A DNA stretch of 15,852 nt from an uncultured Collinsella sp. (GTDB taxonomy: Bacteria; Actinomycetota; Coriobacteriia; Coriobacteriales; Coriobacteriaceae), in NCBI GenBank assembly GCA_958435545.1, contig CAUBGU010000032.1, forward strand, positions 1 through 15,852, given 5' to 3'. Position numbers and translations under genes: made by a program. Shown piece by piece: positions 1 through 7,814 of the stretch (the first letter of the stretch is position 1; every line of letters begins with the position of its first letter). A model generated the notes under the pieces. It saw only the letters and a program-made list of their open reading frames with translations, ran no database searches and was not told where the DNA came from.

Positions 1-200
1 AGATCGAGATCGTGGCCGAGGAGATCAAGAAGACCCGCCGCGAGCTCAACCAGATTCTTTCCGACGCCTCGGGCCAGCCCATCGAGAAGGTCCAGGCCGA
101 TACCGAGCGCGACAACTACCTGACTGCTGCCGAGGCCCTCGACTACGGTCTGATCGACCGTATCGTCACCTCGCGCGACCTCGCCGCGAAGGACGCCTAG
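1..200 (+). CDS. clpP: ATP-dependent Clp protease proteolytic subunit ClpP, C-terminal end (5' truncated)
   Basis: The reading frame is open from base 3 and ends at TAG 198-200, so only about the last 65 residues are present. They match the C-terminal part of ClpP: the helix with [11 protein letters not shown], then [14 protein letters not shown], then the [14 protein letters not shown] tail. The Asp of TERD (codon 111-113) corresponds to the third member of the Ser-His-Asp triad; the Ser and His lie upstream of the window. ClpP forms the two-ring, 14-subunit serine protease chamber in the cytoplasm that degrades proteins unfolded by ClpX. The clpX start lies one base after the stop, so the two genes are almost certainly co-transcribed and translationally coupled. 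The GTG at 12 is an internal codon, not a start. Identification is secure from the motif order and from the neighbour. Confidence 0.96.
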   Translation, partial: IEIVAEEIKKTRRELNQILSDASGQPIEKVQADTERDNYLTAAEALDYGLIDRIVTSRDLAAKDA

Positions 201-201
201 G

Positions 202-1611
202 ATGGCCGGTAACATGCAGGACAACTTCGACGAGAACGGCAACCCCATCCGCTGCTCCTTCTGCGGAAAAGAGCAGGGACAGGTTCGTCGCCTTGTTAAG
301 GGTCCGACCAACATTTTTATCTGCGACGAGTGCGTCGCCGCCTGTTCCGAGATCCTGGAGGAGTCACTGGCTTCGGACTTTATGGACGCTGCCCGCAACG
401 GCAAGCTGCCGGGCTTCCTCAACGATCACGGCCAGGCTGCGTCCCAGCCTGCTACGGATCCTGAGGCCGAGGGCTTTGAGCTCGAGGACGATGCCCGCCA
501 GGTCATTACGCATGTGCCGACGCCGCATGAGATCTATGACGAGCTTTCGGCTTATGTCATGGGCCAGGAGGACGCCAAGCGTGCCATGTCGGTTGCCGTG
601 TACAACCATTACCGCCGCGTGATCGAGGGCGGCGCTGCGCTTTCGGCCTTTGACGACGGTTTGGACTCGCAGCTCGACGATGATATGGATGAGGTGGAGC
701 TCGCCAAGTCCAACATTTTGCTGCTCGGTCCCACCGGTACCGGTAAGACCCTGCTTGCCCAGACGCTCGCGCGCATCCTCGAGGTGCCGTTTGCCATCGC
801 CGATGCCACCGCGCTCACCGAGGCCGGCTACGTGGGCGAGGACGTGGAGAACATCCTGCTCAAGCTCATCAACGCTGCGGATGGCGACATTGAGCGCGCT
901 CAGGTTGGCATTATCTACGTGGACGAGATCGACAAGATCGCCCGAAAGGCCGAGAACCTCTCCATCACCCGCGATGTTTCGGGCGAGGGCGTTCAGCAGG
1001 CACTGCTTAAGATTCTTGAGGGCACGGTGGCCAGCGTTCCGCCCACCGGCGGCCGTAAGCATCCCCAGCAGGAGCTGTTGCAGATCGACACGACCAACAT
1101 CCTGTTCATCTGTGGCGGTGCCTTTGTGGGTCTGGACAAGATCATCGCCGATCGCGTGGGCAACAAGGGCGTGGGCTTTAACTCCGAGATCGTCGGCCCC
1201 ACCTCGGTCGACGAGAACGACCTGCTGCGTCAGGTGCTCCCGCAGGACCTCAACGCCTTTGGCATGATCCCCGAGTTTGTGGGACGTACGCCCGTCGTCA
1301 CCCAGACGCAGGCGCTCGACGAGGACGACCTGGTGTCGATCCTGACCGAGCCCAAGAACGCCGTGGTGCGTCAGTACCGCAAGATGTTCCAGCTCGAGGA
1401 CGTTGAGCTTGAGTTTGAGGACGCCGCCCTGCACGAGATCGCTCGCATGGCGCTTGCCCGCAAGACCGGCGCCCGCGGCCTGCGCTCCATCTGCGAGGAC
1501 GTGCTGCAGCAGACGATGTTCGACCTCCCTAGCGAGGAGGGTGTTTCCAAGGTCATCGTGACCGAAGCCTCCGTAAAGGGCGAAGAACAGCCCCAACGCA
1601 TCTACGGCTAA
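202..1611 (+). CDS. clpX: ATP-dependent Clp protease ATP-binding subunit ClpX
   Basis: AAA+ unfoldase that selects substrates and threads them into ClpP. Visible in order: a C4 zinc finger (C18, C21, C41, C44), a long variable linker (about 45-110), Walker A GPTGTGKT (176-183), pore loop GYVG (209-212), Walker B with VDEID (240-244), RKH loop (285-287), VGF at 324-326 in the place of the ClpP-docking IGF loop, the arginine-finger region IPEFVGR (R362), and sensor 2 GARGLR (423-428). At 469 residues it is longer than the usual 410-430; the excess lies in the linker and in an Asp/Glu-rich stretch (151-166) just before Walker A. The start ATG at 202 follows the clpP stop by one base, with a weak GAAGGA upstream inside clpP; ATG 214 is a possible alternative. 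A strong terminator follows. The identification is essentially certain. Confidence 0.98.
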   Translation: MAGNMQDNFDENGNPIRCSFCGKEQGQVRRLVKGPTNIFICDECVAACSEILEESLASDFMDAARNGKLPGFLNDHGQAASQPATDPEAEGFELEDDARQVITHVPTPHEIYDELSAYVMGQEDAKRAMSVAVYNHYRRVIEGGAALSAFDDGLDSQLDDDMDEVELAKSNILLLGPTGTGKTLLAQTLARILEVPFAIADATALTEAGYVGEDVENILLKLINAADGDIERAQVGIIYVDEIDKIARKAENLSITRDVSGEGVQQALLKILEGTVASVPPTGGRKHPQQELLQIDTTNILFICGGAFVGLDKIIADRVGNKGVGFNSEIVGPTSVDENDLLRQVLPQDLNAFGMIPEFVGRTPVVTQTQALDEDDLVSILTEPKNAVVRQYRKMFQLEDVELEFEDAALHEIARMALARKTGARGLRSICEDVLQQTMFDLPSEEGVSKVIVTEASVKGEEQPQRIYG

Positions 1612-1635
1612 AACCTGTCAAAACGTTTTTGTCGA

Positions 1636-1670
1636 TAGCCTCCGACCACCCGCGGTCGGAGGCTATTTTA
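1636..1670 (+). terminator. Intrinsic terminator of clpP-clpX
   Basis: A perfect 11-bp stem (1636-1646 with 1655-1665, arm TAGCCTCCGAC) with an 8-base loop is followed by TTTTA and an AT-rich stretch. It starts 24 bases after the clpX stop and closes the transcription unit. Confidence 0.9.
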
Positions 1671-1762
1671 TATATACGCAATAACCCCAACTACCTGTGT
1701 TATTCTGTGTGTTTGTTTAAGCCTCAGCGAAGTCATATCAGACTGAAGTAATCGATACCTAA

Positions 1763-1878
1763 GGGGAGGAATGTAGGCCCGATTTTCGTAGATTCCGCAC
1801 GAGCCGAAGACCACTTAATGTGGTCTTCGTGCGAGCCCAGGACCTGACCGAGCGAAAATCGGCCCTACATTCCTCCCC
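1763..1878. repeat. 116-bp fold-back element upstream of valS
   Basis: Outer arms of 26 bp (1763-1788 and 1853-1878) are exact inverted copies except for one central C-C mismatch (1778/1863). Inside is a second hairpin: 9 bp (1806-1814 with 1820-1828, GAAGACCAC) around the loop TTAAT, extended by CGCAC/GTGCG with a 5-base bulge (1801-1805). The element ends 8 bases before the valS Shine-Dalgarno (AGGGAG, 1887-1892). The left arm itself contains an AAGGGGAGGAATG sequence followed at once by a stop, so the right arm would mask a ribosome-site-like sequence. There is no T-box AGGGUGG motif and no poly-T. It could be a valS leader structure or an inserted palindromic repeat. The rest of the intergenic region (1671-1762) is AT-richer and probably carries the valS promoter, but no convincing -35/-10 pair was found. 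Confidence 0.75.
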
Positions 1879-1898
1879 GGCGGGACAGGGAGAGATAT

Positions 1899-4595
1899 AT
1901 GGAAGAAATGCCCAAGAACTACGATCCGTCGACCAACGAGCCGGCGATCCTGCAGAAGTGGCTCGACGGTGGCTACTACAAGCGCCGCGAGGGCGTGGGC
2001 GACTGCACCGTCACCATTCCGCCTCCCAACGTTACCGGCAAGCTTCACATGGGTCACGCTACCGACGACTCCATCCAGGACGCCATCATCCGCATGGCCC
2101 GCATGCGCGGCAAGTCCACGCGTTGGGTGCTCGGCACCGACCATGCCGGTATCGCTACGCAGACCAAGGTCGACAAGAAGCTCAAGAGCGAGGGCATCAG
2201 CCGCCTGGAGATCGGCCGCGACAAGTTTGTCGACGCCTGCTGGGACTGGACTCACGAGTACGGCGGCATCATCGTCGAGCAGATCAAGCGCATGGGCTGC
2301 TCCGTCGACTTCGATAACGAGCGCTTCACCATGGACGAGGATTACGCACAGGCCGTGCGCAAGGTCTTCTGCGATTGGTACCACGACGGCCTGATCTACC
2401 GTGGCAAGCGTATCGTTAACTGGTGCCCCAACTGCACCACCGCCATCTCGGACGACGAGGCCGAGTACAAGGACGAGAAGGGCCACCTGTGGCACCTGCG
2501 CTACCCGCTGACCGAGCCGGTCAACGGCCAGGACTACATCGTCGTCGCCACCACGCGCCCCGAGACCATGCTCGGCGACACGGGCGTCGCCGTTTCCCCG
2601 AAAGATCCCGAGAAGGCCGCCTTCGTGGGCAAGACCGTCAAGCTTCCCATCGTCGACCGTGAGATCCCCATCTTTGAGGATTGGCATGTCGATGCCAACT
2701 TTGGCTCCGGCTTTGTCAAGGTCACCCCGGCCCACGACCCCAACGATTACGCTATGGGTCAGGCCCACGACCTGCCGCAAATCAATATCTTCGACGAGCA
2801 CGCGGTGGTCGTCGAGGGCTATGGCGAGTTCACCGGCATGAACCGCGACGAGTGCCGCGAGGCCGTCATCAAGTGGTTCGAGGAGCACGATCTGCTCGAT
2901 CACGTCGAGGACCTCGATCACTCCGTCATGCACTGCTACCGCTGCGACGCCGCGCTTGAGCCGTGGCTGTCCGAGCAGTGGTTTGTGGCCGTCGACAAGC
3001 TCAAGGGGCCGGCGCTCGACGCCGTCAACTCCGGCAAGGTCACCTTCCACCCCGCGCGCTGGACGCAGACCTACACCACTTGGATGGAGAATCTTAAGGA
3101 CTGGTGCATCAGCCGCCAGCTGTGGTGGGGCCACCGCATCCCCGTGTTCTACTGCGAGGACTGCGGCTGGGAGGATGCCCTGACCGAGGACACCGATGTG
3201 TGCCCCAAGTGCGGCGGTCATCACGTGCATCAGGACGAGAACGTGCTGGACACCTGGTTCAGCTCGCAGCTGTGGACCTTTGCCACGCAGGGCTGGCCGC
3301 AAAAGCCGGAGCTGCTCGAGGGGCATCACCCCACGACGGCGCTCGTCACCGCGCGCGACATCATCGCGCTGTGGGTCGCCCGCATGGTCATGAGCTCGCT
3401 GTACTTCCTGGACGAGGTGCCGTTTAAGGACGTCGTCATCTACCCGACGATCCTTGCCAAGGACGGCAGCCGCATGTCCAAGTCCAAGGGCAACGGCGTT
3501 GACCCCATGGACCTCATCGGTATGTACGGCGCCGACGCCATGCGCTACAACCTGCTGACGCTCTGCACCAACAACCAGGACGTCAAGTTCGACGCGAACA
3601 TCGATAAGAAGACCAAGAAGCTTATCGACAGCCCGCGCACCGACCAGGCCAAGTCGTTTGTGACCAAGATCTGGAACGCCAGCCGCTTCCTGCTTATGAA
3701 CATGGAGGGCTACACGCCCGGCGAGCCCGTCGTGGAGACGCCGGCCGACGCTTGGATGTTCAGCCGCCTGGCCAAGGCCGTGAAGATGGTCACCGAGGGC
3801 ATCGAGAATTACACCTTTGGCGACATGGCCCGCGGTGTGCAGCAGTTCTTCTGGAACGAGGTCTGCGACTGGTACGTCGAGGTCACCAAGGCCCGCCTGA
3901 AGGGCGAGGGCCGTCTGCAGGCCCAGCGCAACCTGATTTTTGTGCTCGACACCTCCATTCGCCTGATGCACCCGCTTATGCCGTTTGTTACCGAGGAGAT
4001 TTGGGACAACATGCCGGCGAGCGTGCTCGACCTGGACGCCGAGGGCAACGTGGACCGCGCCGAGGCACTCATGATCGCGAAGTGGCCCGAGCCCGCCGAC
4101 TACGCTAAGTATGTCGACGAGGACGCCGAGCGCGCGTTTGAGCTGTGCCGCACCGTCGTGTCTGCCGCCCGCGCCACCCGTTCGCGTTATCGCTTGAGCC
4201 CCAAGGCCGAGCTCGACGTGGTCGTGCGCGCCGGTGCCGAGGACATCGAGAAGCTCGAGAGCCTGCGCTCGACGATTGAGCCGCTGGCGAACACGGCTTC
4301 GCTGGTCATGGGCACCGACGTTGAGAAGCCGGCTGCGAGCATCGCCGTGGTCGACAGCGGCGTCGAGGTCTTTGTGGTGCTCGAGGGCAAGGTTGACCTT
4401 TCGGTCGAGAAGGCGCGCCTGGAGAAGGAGATCGCCGCGGCCCAGAAGGAGCTCGCCGGCTGCGAGAAGACGCTCGCCAACGAGGGCTTTGTGGCCAAGG
4501 CCGCGCCCGCGGTGGTCCAGAAGAAGAGGGACCGTGCAGCTGAGCTCAAGGAGATCCTGACGGCACTGACTGCTCAGGTTGCTGACTTCTCGTAG
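1899..4595 (+). CDS. valS: Valyl-tRNA synthetase
   Basis: Class I aminoacyl-tRNA synthetase that charges tRNA-Val with valine in the cytoplasm. Visible: the HIGH signature as HMGH (50-53), the CP1 editing-domain motif TTRPET (218-223) that hydrolyses mischarged Thr-tRNA, several Cys pairs typical of zinc knuckles (CPNC, CYRC, CEDCG with CPKCGG), DTWFSS, and the KMSKS loop as RMSKS (525-529). A C-terminal anticodon-binding region is followed by the charged coiled-coil arm characteristic of ValRS (from about 830 to the end). The 898-residue length is normal. The start at 1899 has AGGGAG six bases upstream; the ATG at 1908 is an alternative. The gene stands alone between two fold-back elements. 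ValRS, rather than IleRS or LeuRS, is supported by the length, the HMGH form and the coiled-coil tail. Confidence 0.97.
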   Translation: MEEMPKNYDPSTNEPAILQKWLDGGYYKRREGVGDCTVTIPPPNVTGKLHMGHATDDSIQDAIIRMARMRGKSTRWVLGTDHAGIATQTKVDKKLKSEGISRLEIGRDKFVDACWDWTHEYGGIIVEQIKRMGCSVDFDNERFTMDEDYAQAVRKVFCDWYHDGLIYRGKRIVNWCPNCTTAISDDEAEYKDEKGHLWHLRYPLTEPVNGQDYIVVATTRPETMLGDTGVAVSPKDPEKAAFVGKTVKLPIVDREIPIFEDWHVDANFGSGFVKVTPAHDPNDYAMGQAHDLPQINIFDEHAVVVEGYGEFTGMNRDECREAVIKWFEEHDLLDHVEDLDHSVMHCYRCDAALEPWLSEQWFVAVDKLKGPALDAVNSGKVTFHPARWTQTYTTWMENLKDWCISRQLWWGHRIPVFYCEDCGWEDALTEDTDVCPKCGGHHVHQDENVLDTWFSSQLWTFATQGWPQKPELLEGHHPTTALVTARDIIALWVARMVMSSLYFLDEVPFKDVVIYPTILAKDGSRMSKSKGNGVDPMDLIGMYGADAMRYNLLTLCTNNQDVKFDANIDKKTKKLIDSPRTDQAKSFVTKIWNASRFLLMNMEGYTPGEPVVETPADAWMFSRLAKAVKMVTEGIENYTFGDMARGVQQFFWNEVCDWYVEVTKARLKGEGRLQAQRNLIFVLDTSIRLMHPLMPFVTEEIWDNMPASVLDLDAEGNVDRAEALMIAKWPEPADYAKYVDEDAERAFELCRTVVSAARATRSRYRLSPKAELDVVVRAGAEDIEKLESLRSTIEPLANTASLVMGTDVEKPAASIAVVDSGVEVFVVLEGKVDLSVEKARLEKEIAAAQKELAGCEKTLANEGFVAKAAPAVVQKKRDRAAELKEILTALTAQVADFS

Positions 4596-4614
4596 ATCTT
4601 ACTGAGGGGCGCGT

Positions 4615-4715
4615 CCCGACGCTTTGCTCTCCGCTGCGGACAGTCCTGCGCAAGACGGACAGCACATTAAGTGCTGTCCTTTGCGTGCGGAACTTGCGGC
4701 GAGCAAAGCATCGGG
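4615..4715. repeat. 101-bp fold-back element downstream of valS
   Basis: Outer arms of 15 bp (4615-4629 and 4701-4715, CCCGACGCTTTGCTC) pair with a single C-A mismatch. Inside is a 9-bp apical stem (4657-4665 with 4671-4679, GGACAGCAC) around the loop ATTAA, extended by CGCAA/TTGCG with a short left-hand bulge. The plan (long outer arms, bulged 5-bp stem, 9-bp apical stem, 5-base A/T loop closed by CAC/GTG) matches the element upstream of valS, although the arms differ. The remainder of 4596-4874 holds a weaker 8-bp hairpin (4757-4778) and the folC ribosome site; nothing else was recognised there. Confidence 0.65.
4649..4685 (+). terminator. Probable valS terminator (apical hairpin of the fold-back)
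   Basis: The apical hairpin of the fold-back has 9 perfect base pairs, an ATTAA loop and is followed by a short TTT (4680-4682). It is the only terminator-like structure between valS and folC. The T-tract is poor, so termination may be partial. Confidence 0.45.
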
Positions 4716-4874
4716 CCGCTCCTAGTGCGGTTACGTGGTTGTTTACAACTGGTAGGTTAGGGCCACTGGGTTGTGGCCTTGGTCTCGCTGCAAAGCGGTG
4801 TTTGGCTGATATTTTGAATGGGAGGGGCTCTTGTTTATTACGGGCCTCTTTTTATGTTGAGGGGACTTTGCGTT

Positions 4875-6218
4875 ATGGCTAAGCGTTCTGGGTCGTATTC
4901 TGTGCCGTTCTCGTTTGAGTTGCTTTCGTTTGGTGAGGCTGTTGGGCTGGCTGCCGATACGGGGCGGATTTCTGGGGATGCTGGTCCTCTGCTTGAGACG
5001 GTTGTCGATATGCTCGATGAGCTGGGGCGTCCGGACGAGTATTTCGATTGCATCCAGGTTGCCGGTACCAATGGCAAGACTTCGACTACGCGTTTTTCGG
5101 CTGCCATTCTTCGTGGTGAGGGGCTCAAAACCGCGCTGTATACGTCGCCACAGCTGGTGCGCTATCCCGAGCGCATGGAGGTTGATGGGTGCGTCGTGAG
5201 CGACGAGGCCTTTGCCCATGGCGTTTCGGCGGCTGTCGAGGCGGGGCATCGCGTGAATGCGCGCCGTGTGGCGGCAGGGGAGCGCGCCTATACCATCACA
5301 CCGTTTGACCTGCTGACGGCTGCTGCACTTGTAGTGTTTGCCGAGGCTTGCGTGGACGTAGCCGTGCTTGAGGTTGGCATGGGCGGGCGTTGGGACGCCA
5401 CGAGTGCGACCGATCCCGTCGCCGTTGCCATTACGGGCATCGGGCTCGATCACACACGTATTTTGGGCGACACGCTTGAGGCCATTGCGGGTGAGAAGGC
5501 GGCGGTTATCAAGCCCGGACGTCTGGTTGTGCTGGGCGAGGGCACGCATGAGGCGAGTGTTCAACGCGTGATGGATGCTCGTTGTCGCGAGTGCGGCGTC
5601 GTGCCGCTCGTGGTAAGCCACGCCACGACTAAGGTGCCGGAGCACGTGGGCGATACGGTTGAGTTTAGCTGCACCACGCCGCGTGCGATCTATACGTCGA
5701 GCATGGTCAAGCCGGCGTATCAGCCGCAGAATGCTGCGTGCGCGATTATGCTCTGCGAGGGGTATCTGGGTCGCGAACTCGATCATGACAAGCTCGATGC
5801 GTCGCTTATGGGCTGCCCCACGCCGGGTCGTTTTGACGTGCTGGGAACTGATCCGCTCAAGCTGATCGACGCTTGCCATAACCCTCAGAGCTGCGAGAAC
5901 TTTGTGAGCGCGCTGGACGAGATAGATCCGTGCGTCGAGAATCGCCCCACGCTGCTGTGCGCCGCACTGGCCGACAAGGATGTGGCCGGTATTGTCGATG
6001 TTCTGATTCCGGCCTTCCCGCGTGTGGTCGTAACCCAGACCGATTCCGATCGCGCCCTGCCGGCAGAGGAGCTCGCCGCCCTGGTGGACGCCGATAAGCT
6101 CGCGGGCGTATACCAGAGCGTGCCCGAGGCCCTCGCGGCTTTCAAGGCCGCGGGCGAGCCCTTCGTAGCAGCTGGCACCATCACCCTAGCCGGCGAAGTG
6201 GCCGGCTTGCTCCGTTAA
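4875..6218 (+). CDS. folC: Folylpolyglutamate synthase / dihydrofolate synthase
   Basis: Mur-ligase-type ATP-dependent ligase that adds glutamate to folates (and in many bacteria to dihydropteroate), retaining and activating the cofactor in the cytoplasm. Visible: P-loop AGTNGKTS (63-70), the GMGGRWDAT segment (168-176) with ITGIGLDH after it, the KAAVIKPG loop, PGRFDV, and DACHNP (332-337) in the place of the usual DGAHNP. The start is chosen at ATG 4875 because GAGGGGA lies about 10 bases upstream and the resulting 447-residue product has the normal length; the frame is open back to ATG 4818 and also has ATG 4854. Codon use in the first few hundred bases is richer in G- and T-ending codons than in valS, suggesting a less highly expressed gene. 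Whether it has both activities cannot be told from the sequence. Confidence 0.93.
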   Translation: MAKRSGSYSVPFSFELLSFGEAVGLAADTGRISGDAGPLLETVVDMLDELGRPDEYFDCIQVAGTNGKTSTTRFSAAILRGEGLKTALYTSPQLVRYPERMEVDGCVVSDEAFAHGVSAAVEAGHRVNARRVAAGERAYTITPFDLLTAAALVVFAEACVDVAVLEVGMGGRWDATSATDPVAVAITGIGLDHTRILGDTLEAIAGEKAAVIKPGRLVVLGEGTHEASVQRVMDARCRECGVVPLVVSHATTKVPEHVGDTVEFSCTTPRAIYTSSMVKPAYQPQNAACAIMLCEGYLGRELDHDKLDASLMGCPTPGRFDVLGTDPLKLIDACHNPQSCENFVSALDEIDPCVENRPTLLCAALADKDVAGIVDVLIPAFPRVVVTQTDSDRALPAEELAALVDADKLAGVYQSVPEALAAFKAAGEPFVAAGTITLAGEVAGLLR

Positions 6219-6233
6219 CCCATCCCCTCATCA

Positions 6234-6298
6234 GTTGCGGTGAAATAGGGACTGTTTTACAAGCCAGGAGCCCCAAACAGTCCGTATATCACCGCAAC
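6234..6298. repeat. 65-bp inverted-repeat element, family 'GTTGCGGTG', copy 1
   Basis: Arms of 24 bp (6234-6257 and 6275-6298) pair with two symmetric mismatches (A-A, G-G) around a 17-base loop. The outermost part of the arm, GTTGCGGTGAAATAG, recurs in the element at 8014-8080, while the inner part (GGACTGTTT) does not. It begins 16 bases after the folC stop. It lacks a T-tract, so it is not an ordinary terminator; it may protect mRNA 3' ends or be a dispersed palindromic repeat. Confidence 0.75.
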
Positions 6299-6303
6299 TC
6301 AAA

Positions 6304-6338
6304 AGCAGCCAATTTGGGACGGGGCTTTTTTGGCTGCC
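6304..6338 (+). terminator. Terminator-like hairpin repeat, copy 1
   Basis: An 8-bp stem GCAGCCAA (6305-6312) with TTGGCTGC (6330-6337) encloses the conserved TTTGGGACGGGGC and a T-run (6326-6331). A 35-base gapless alignment with the hairpin at the end of the DUF1667 gene (8104-8138) gives 29 identities, and the C-G pair at stem position 3/33 becomes T-A there. An alternative AGCC/GGCT hairpin followed directly by T6 would be a conventional terminator for folC. Confidence 0.6.
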
Positions 6339-6361
6339 CTGTGCCCCGAGTCGACTCGCTT

Positions 6362-6521
6362 GCCACGAAATTGGCCTATCTACTACGTTTGACCGGTTAC
6401 CCTCGACCACACGGAACATTGCGAAATTAAAACCGCAGGTAGACGGCTTGCGGATTTTGCGAAAAGTCGGTTATGGTCGACCCGTGCGGGTTAAACGTAG
6501 TAGATAGGCCGTTTTTGTGGC
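6362..6521. repeat. 160-bp hairpin element with conserved core, copy 1
   Basis: Arms 6362-6390 and 6493-6521: the inner 18 bp (GGCCTATCTACTACGTTT, 6373-6390) are perfectly inverted at 6493-6510 and the outermost GCCAC also pairs with 6517-6521. The interior carries a 29-bp core at 6421-6449 (begins GCGAAATTAAAACCGCAGGT) identical to that at 7871-7899. The element has the same length (160) and the same core offset (59) as the copy at 7812-7971, but the arms are unrelated. Further short matches outside the core (GACC at offset 29, GACCA near 43, CGAAAA and TATGG after the core) are shared. In this copy the core can form a local stem CCGCA/TGCGG. No reading frame in it looks like a protein. Confidence 0.85.
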
Positions 6522-6531
6522 GACTTCATGT

Positions 6532-6564
6532 GATGCGGCAAAGGGGCTGTCCCTTTGCCGCATC
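6532..6564 (-). terminator. Perfect 14-bp hairpin directly after the M24 peptidase stop
   Basis: GATGCGGCAAAGGG (6532-6545) pairs perfectly with 6551-6564 around a 5-base loop. It starts two bases after the peptidase stop codon on the minus strand. No T-tract follows, so it is either a weak terminator or an mRNA-stabilising 3' hairpin; being symmetric it could also act on transcripts arriving from folC. Confidence 0.6.
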
Positions 6565-6566
6565 GC

Positions 6567-7655
6567 CTAGTCTAGGCGGACTGGATCGTGGGGGTGGGCG
6601 TTGAGAATCTCGACGCCGGACTCGGTCACCAAGGCCAAGTCCTCGATGCGGACGCCGGTGTGACCGGGGAGGTAGATGCCCGGCTCGATGGAGAAGGTCA
6701 TGCCCGGCTCGACAACCTGCTCGTTGACGAGCGAGACGTCGCCCGGCTCGTGATCCTGCAGGCCGATCGAGTGACCCAGGCGATGCGTAAAGTACTGCCC
6801 ATAGCCCGCATCCTCAATCACGTCGCGCGCGGCGCGGTCTAGGTCGCACATACGAACGCCCGGCGCGATAAGCGCTTCGGCGGCCTCGTTGGCACGGCGC
6901 ACGATGTCGTAGATGCGTGCCGTCTCCTCGTCCGGCTCGCCCCAAAAGAACGTGCGCGTCATGTCCGAGCAATAGTTGCGGCGACGTCCACCAATGTCGA
7001 ACAGCACCACGTCGCCACGCTTGAGCACGGTGTCGTCGGGCTCGTGGTGCGGGTCGCTGGCGTTGGCGCCAAAGCTCACGATGGGCGGAAAGCTAAAGCC
7101 CTCGCAGCCGTGCTTGCGATACAGACTGAGCATCTGGTCGGCAATTTCGCGCTCCGTCACGCCTTCATGGACGAGCTTGATGGCGTCGGCCATCACGGCG
7201 TCGTTGGCGGCAGAGGACGCGCGCATAAGCTCCTGCTCGGTAGCGTCTTTGTAGGTGCGTGCGGCGGTGACGGCAAAGTCGCCAAGGAAGAACTCGCTCG
7301 CGGCGTGACGCTCCATGAGGGGCATCAAAAAGCCGGAGCGCATGACGGTATCGATGCCGAGTGGTTTGTTCGGATCGACCTCACGAACGATGGCGTCGGC
7401 CACGACGTCGTTGTCGGTGTGATAGGCGACGCGGGCATTGTCATACTCCGGCAGTTGGTGTAGCGCATTGACCAAGATCACGGGCTCGGTATCGCGTGCG
7501 AGCAGAACGCCGCAAAAACGCTCGAACATATCGGCATAAAAGCCGGTCAGGTAGTAGATCGACCACGGGTCGTTTACGAGCAGCTGTGCGCCGGGGTGCT
7601 GAGCCTCGAGCGCATCGAGCACGCGCGCCACACGCTGGTCATCGACATGTGCCAT
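6567..7655 (-). CDS. M24-family metallopeptidase (Xaa-Pro aminopeptidase / Xaa-Pro dipeptidase type)
   Basis: Cytoplasmic peptidase of the pita-bread fold that removes residues next to proline or cleaves X-Pro dipeptides. With the start at 7655 the protein has 362 residues: an N-terminal creatinase-like domain (about 1-140, including NDPWSIYYLTGF) and a C-terminal catalytic domain. All five dinuclear-metal ligands of M24 are seen: D220 (in DIGG), D231 (in SDMTRTF), H295 (in HRLGHSIGL), E324 (in SIEPGIY) and E338 (in RIEDLAL). The start at 7655 is preferred because AAAGGA (complement of 7662-7667) lies 6 bases upstream; the frame is open 16 codons further to 7703 but that extension overlaps a repeat and lacks a ribosome site. 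Single-gene unit, convergent with folC. The precise substrate (PepP-like or PepQ-like) cannot be read from the sequence. Confidence 0.93.
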   Translation of the reverse strand: MAHVDDQRVARVLDALEAQHPGAQLLVNDPWSIYYLTGFYADMFERFCGVLLARDTEPVILVNALHQLPEYDNARVAYHTDNDVVADAIVREVDPNKPLGIDTVMRSGFLMPLMERHAASEFFLGDFAVTAARTYKDATEQELMRASSAANDAVMADAIKLVHEGVTEREIADQMLSLYRKHGCEGFSFPPIVSFGANASDPHHEPDDTVLKRGDVVLFDIGGRRRNYCSDMTRTFFWGEPDEETARIYDIVRRANEAAEALIAPGVRMCDLDRAARDVIEDAGYGQYFTHRLGHSIGLQDHEPGDVSLVNEQVVEPGMTFSIEPGIYLPGHTGVRIEDLALVTESGVEILNAHPHDPVRLD

Positions 7656-7698
7656 GAAACATCCTTTCGCTAGGCTGCCACCATGGTATCCCATGCCC

Positions 7699-7745
7699 GG
7701 CACATAGGGACGTTCCTTTTATGCCGGCACCTCGGGACACTCCTT
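7699..7745. repeat. Imperfect 20-bp tandem direct repeat
   Basis: Two units of 20 bp (7699-7718 and 7726-7745), 16 of 20 identical, sharing GGCAC, GGGAC and TCCTT, with a 27-bp period. They lie upstream of the peptidase start. CCGGCA/TGCCGG within the stretch can also pair. No function is apparent. Confidence 0.45.
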
Positions 7746-7790
7746 GGCATGGCCAGCCTGGCAAGCGTGCGGGCAAAAGTGGTCATAAGG

Positions 7791-7814
7791 GGCCCGTCCC
7801 AAATGGGCTGCTTT
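7791..7814 (-). repeat. Terminator-like hairpin repeat, copy 2 (minus orientation)
   Basis: The complement reads AAAGCAGCCCATTTGGGACG and continues, matching 22 of 24 bases at 6302-6325. It keeps a GCCC/GGGC pairing but not the distal GGCTGC arm or the T-run. It overlaps by three bases the left end of the 160-bp element that follows. Confidence 0.6.

Noticed and set aside
364..1596. 410-codon minus-strand frame opposite clpX
   Set aside because: Same codon-mirror effect; no ribosome site or recognisable domain, while clpX is unambiguous.
1763..1898. T-box leader for valS
   Set aside because: No AGGGUGG/ACC antiterminator sequence, no specifier-loop layout and no terminator with poly-T before the start codon.
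1815..3971. 718-codon open frame on the minus strand opposite valS
   Set aside because: Antisense shadow of a GC-rich gene: low-complexity Val/Leu/Asp/His-rich translation, no domains, and valS on the other strand is certain.
4818..4874. N-terminal 19-residue extension of FolC
   Set aside because: Upstream ATG 4818 has a poorer context, and family proteins start near the SFELLSFGEAV segment; ATG 4875 with GAGGGGA is favoured.
6231..6419. 62-codon minus-strand frame in the folC-peptidase gap
   Set aside because: Made up of parts of three hairpin repeats; no ribosome site and no similarity recognised.
6362..6521. Simple transposon-derived MITE
   Set aside because: Terminal arms differ entirely from those of the sister element at 7812-7971, and no target-site duplication was seen; kept as a structured repeat instead.
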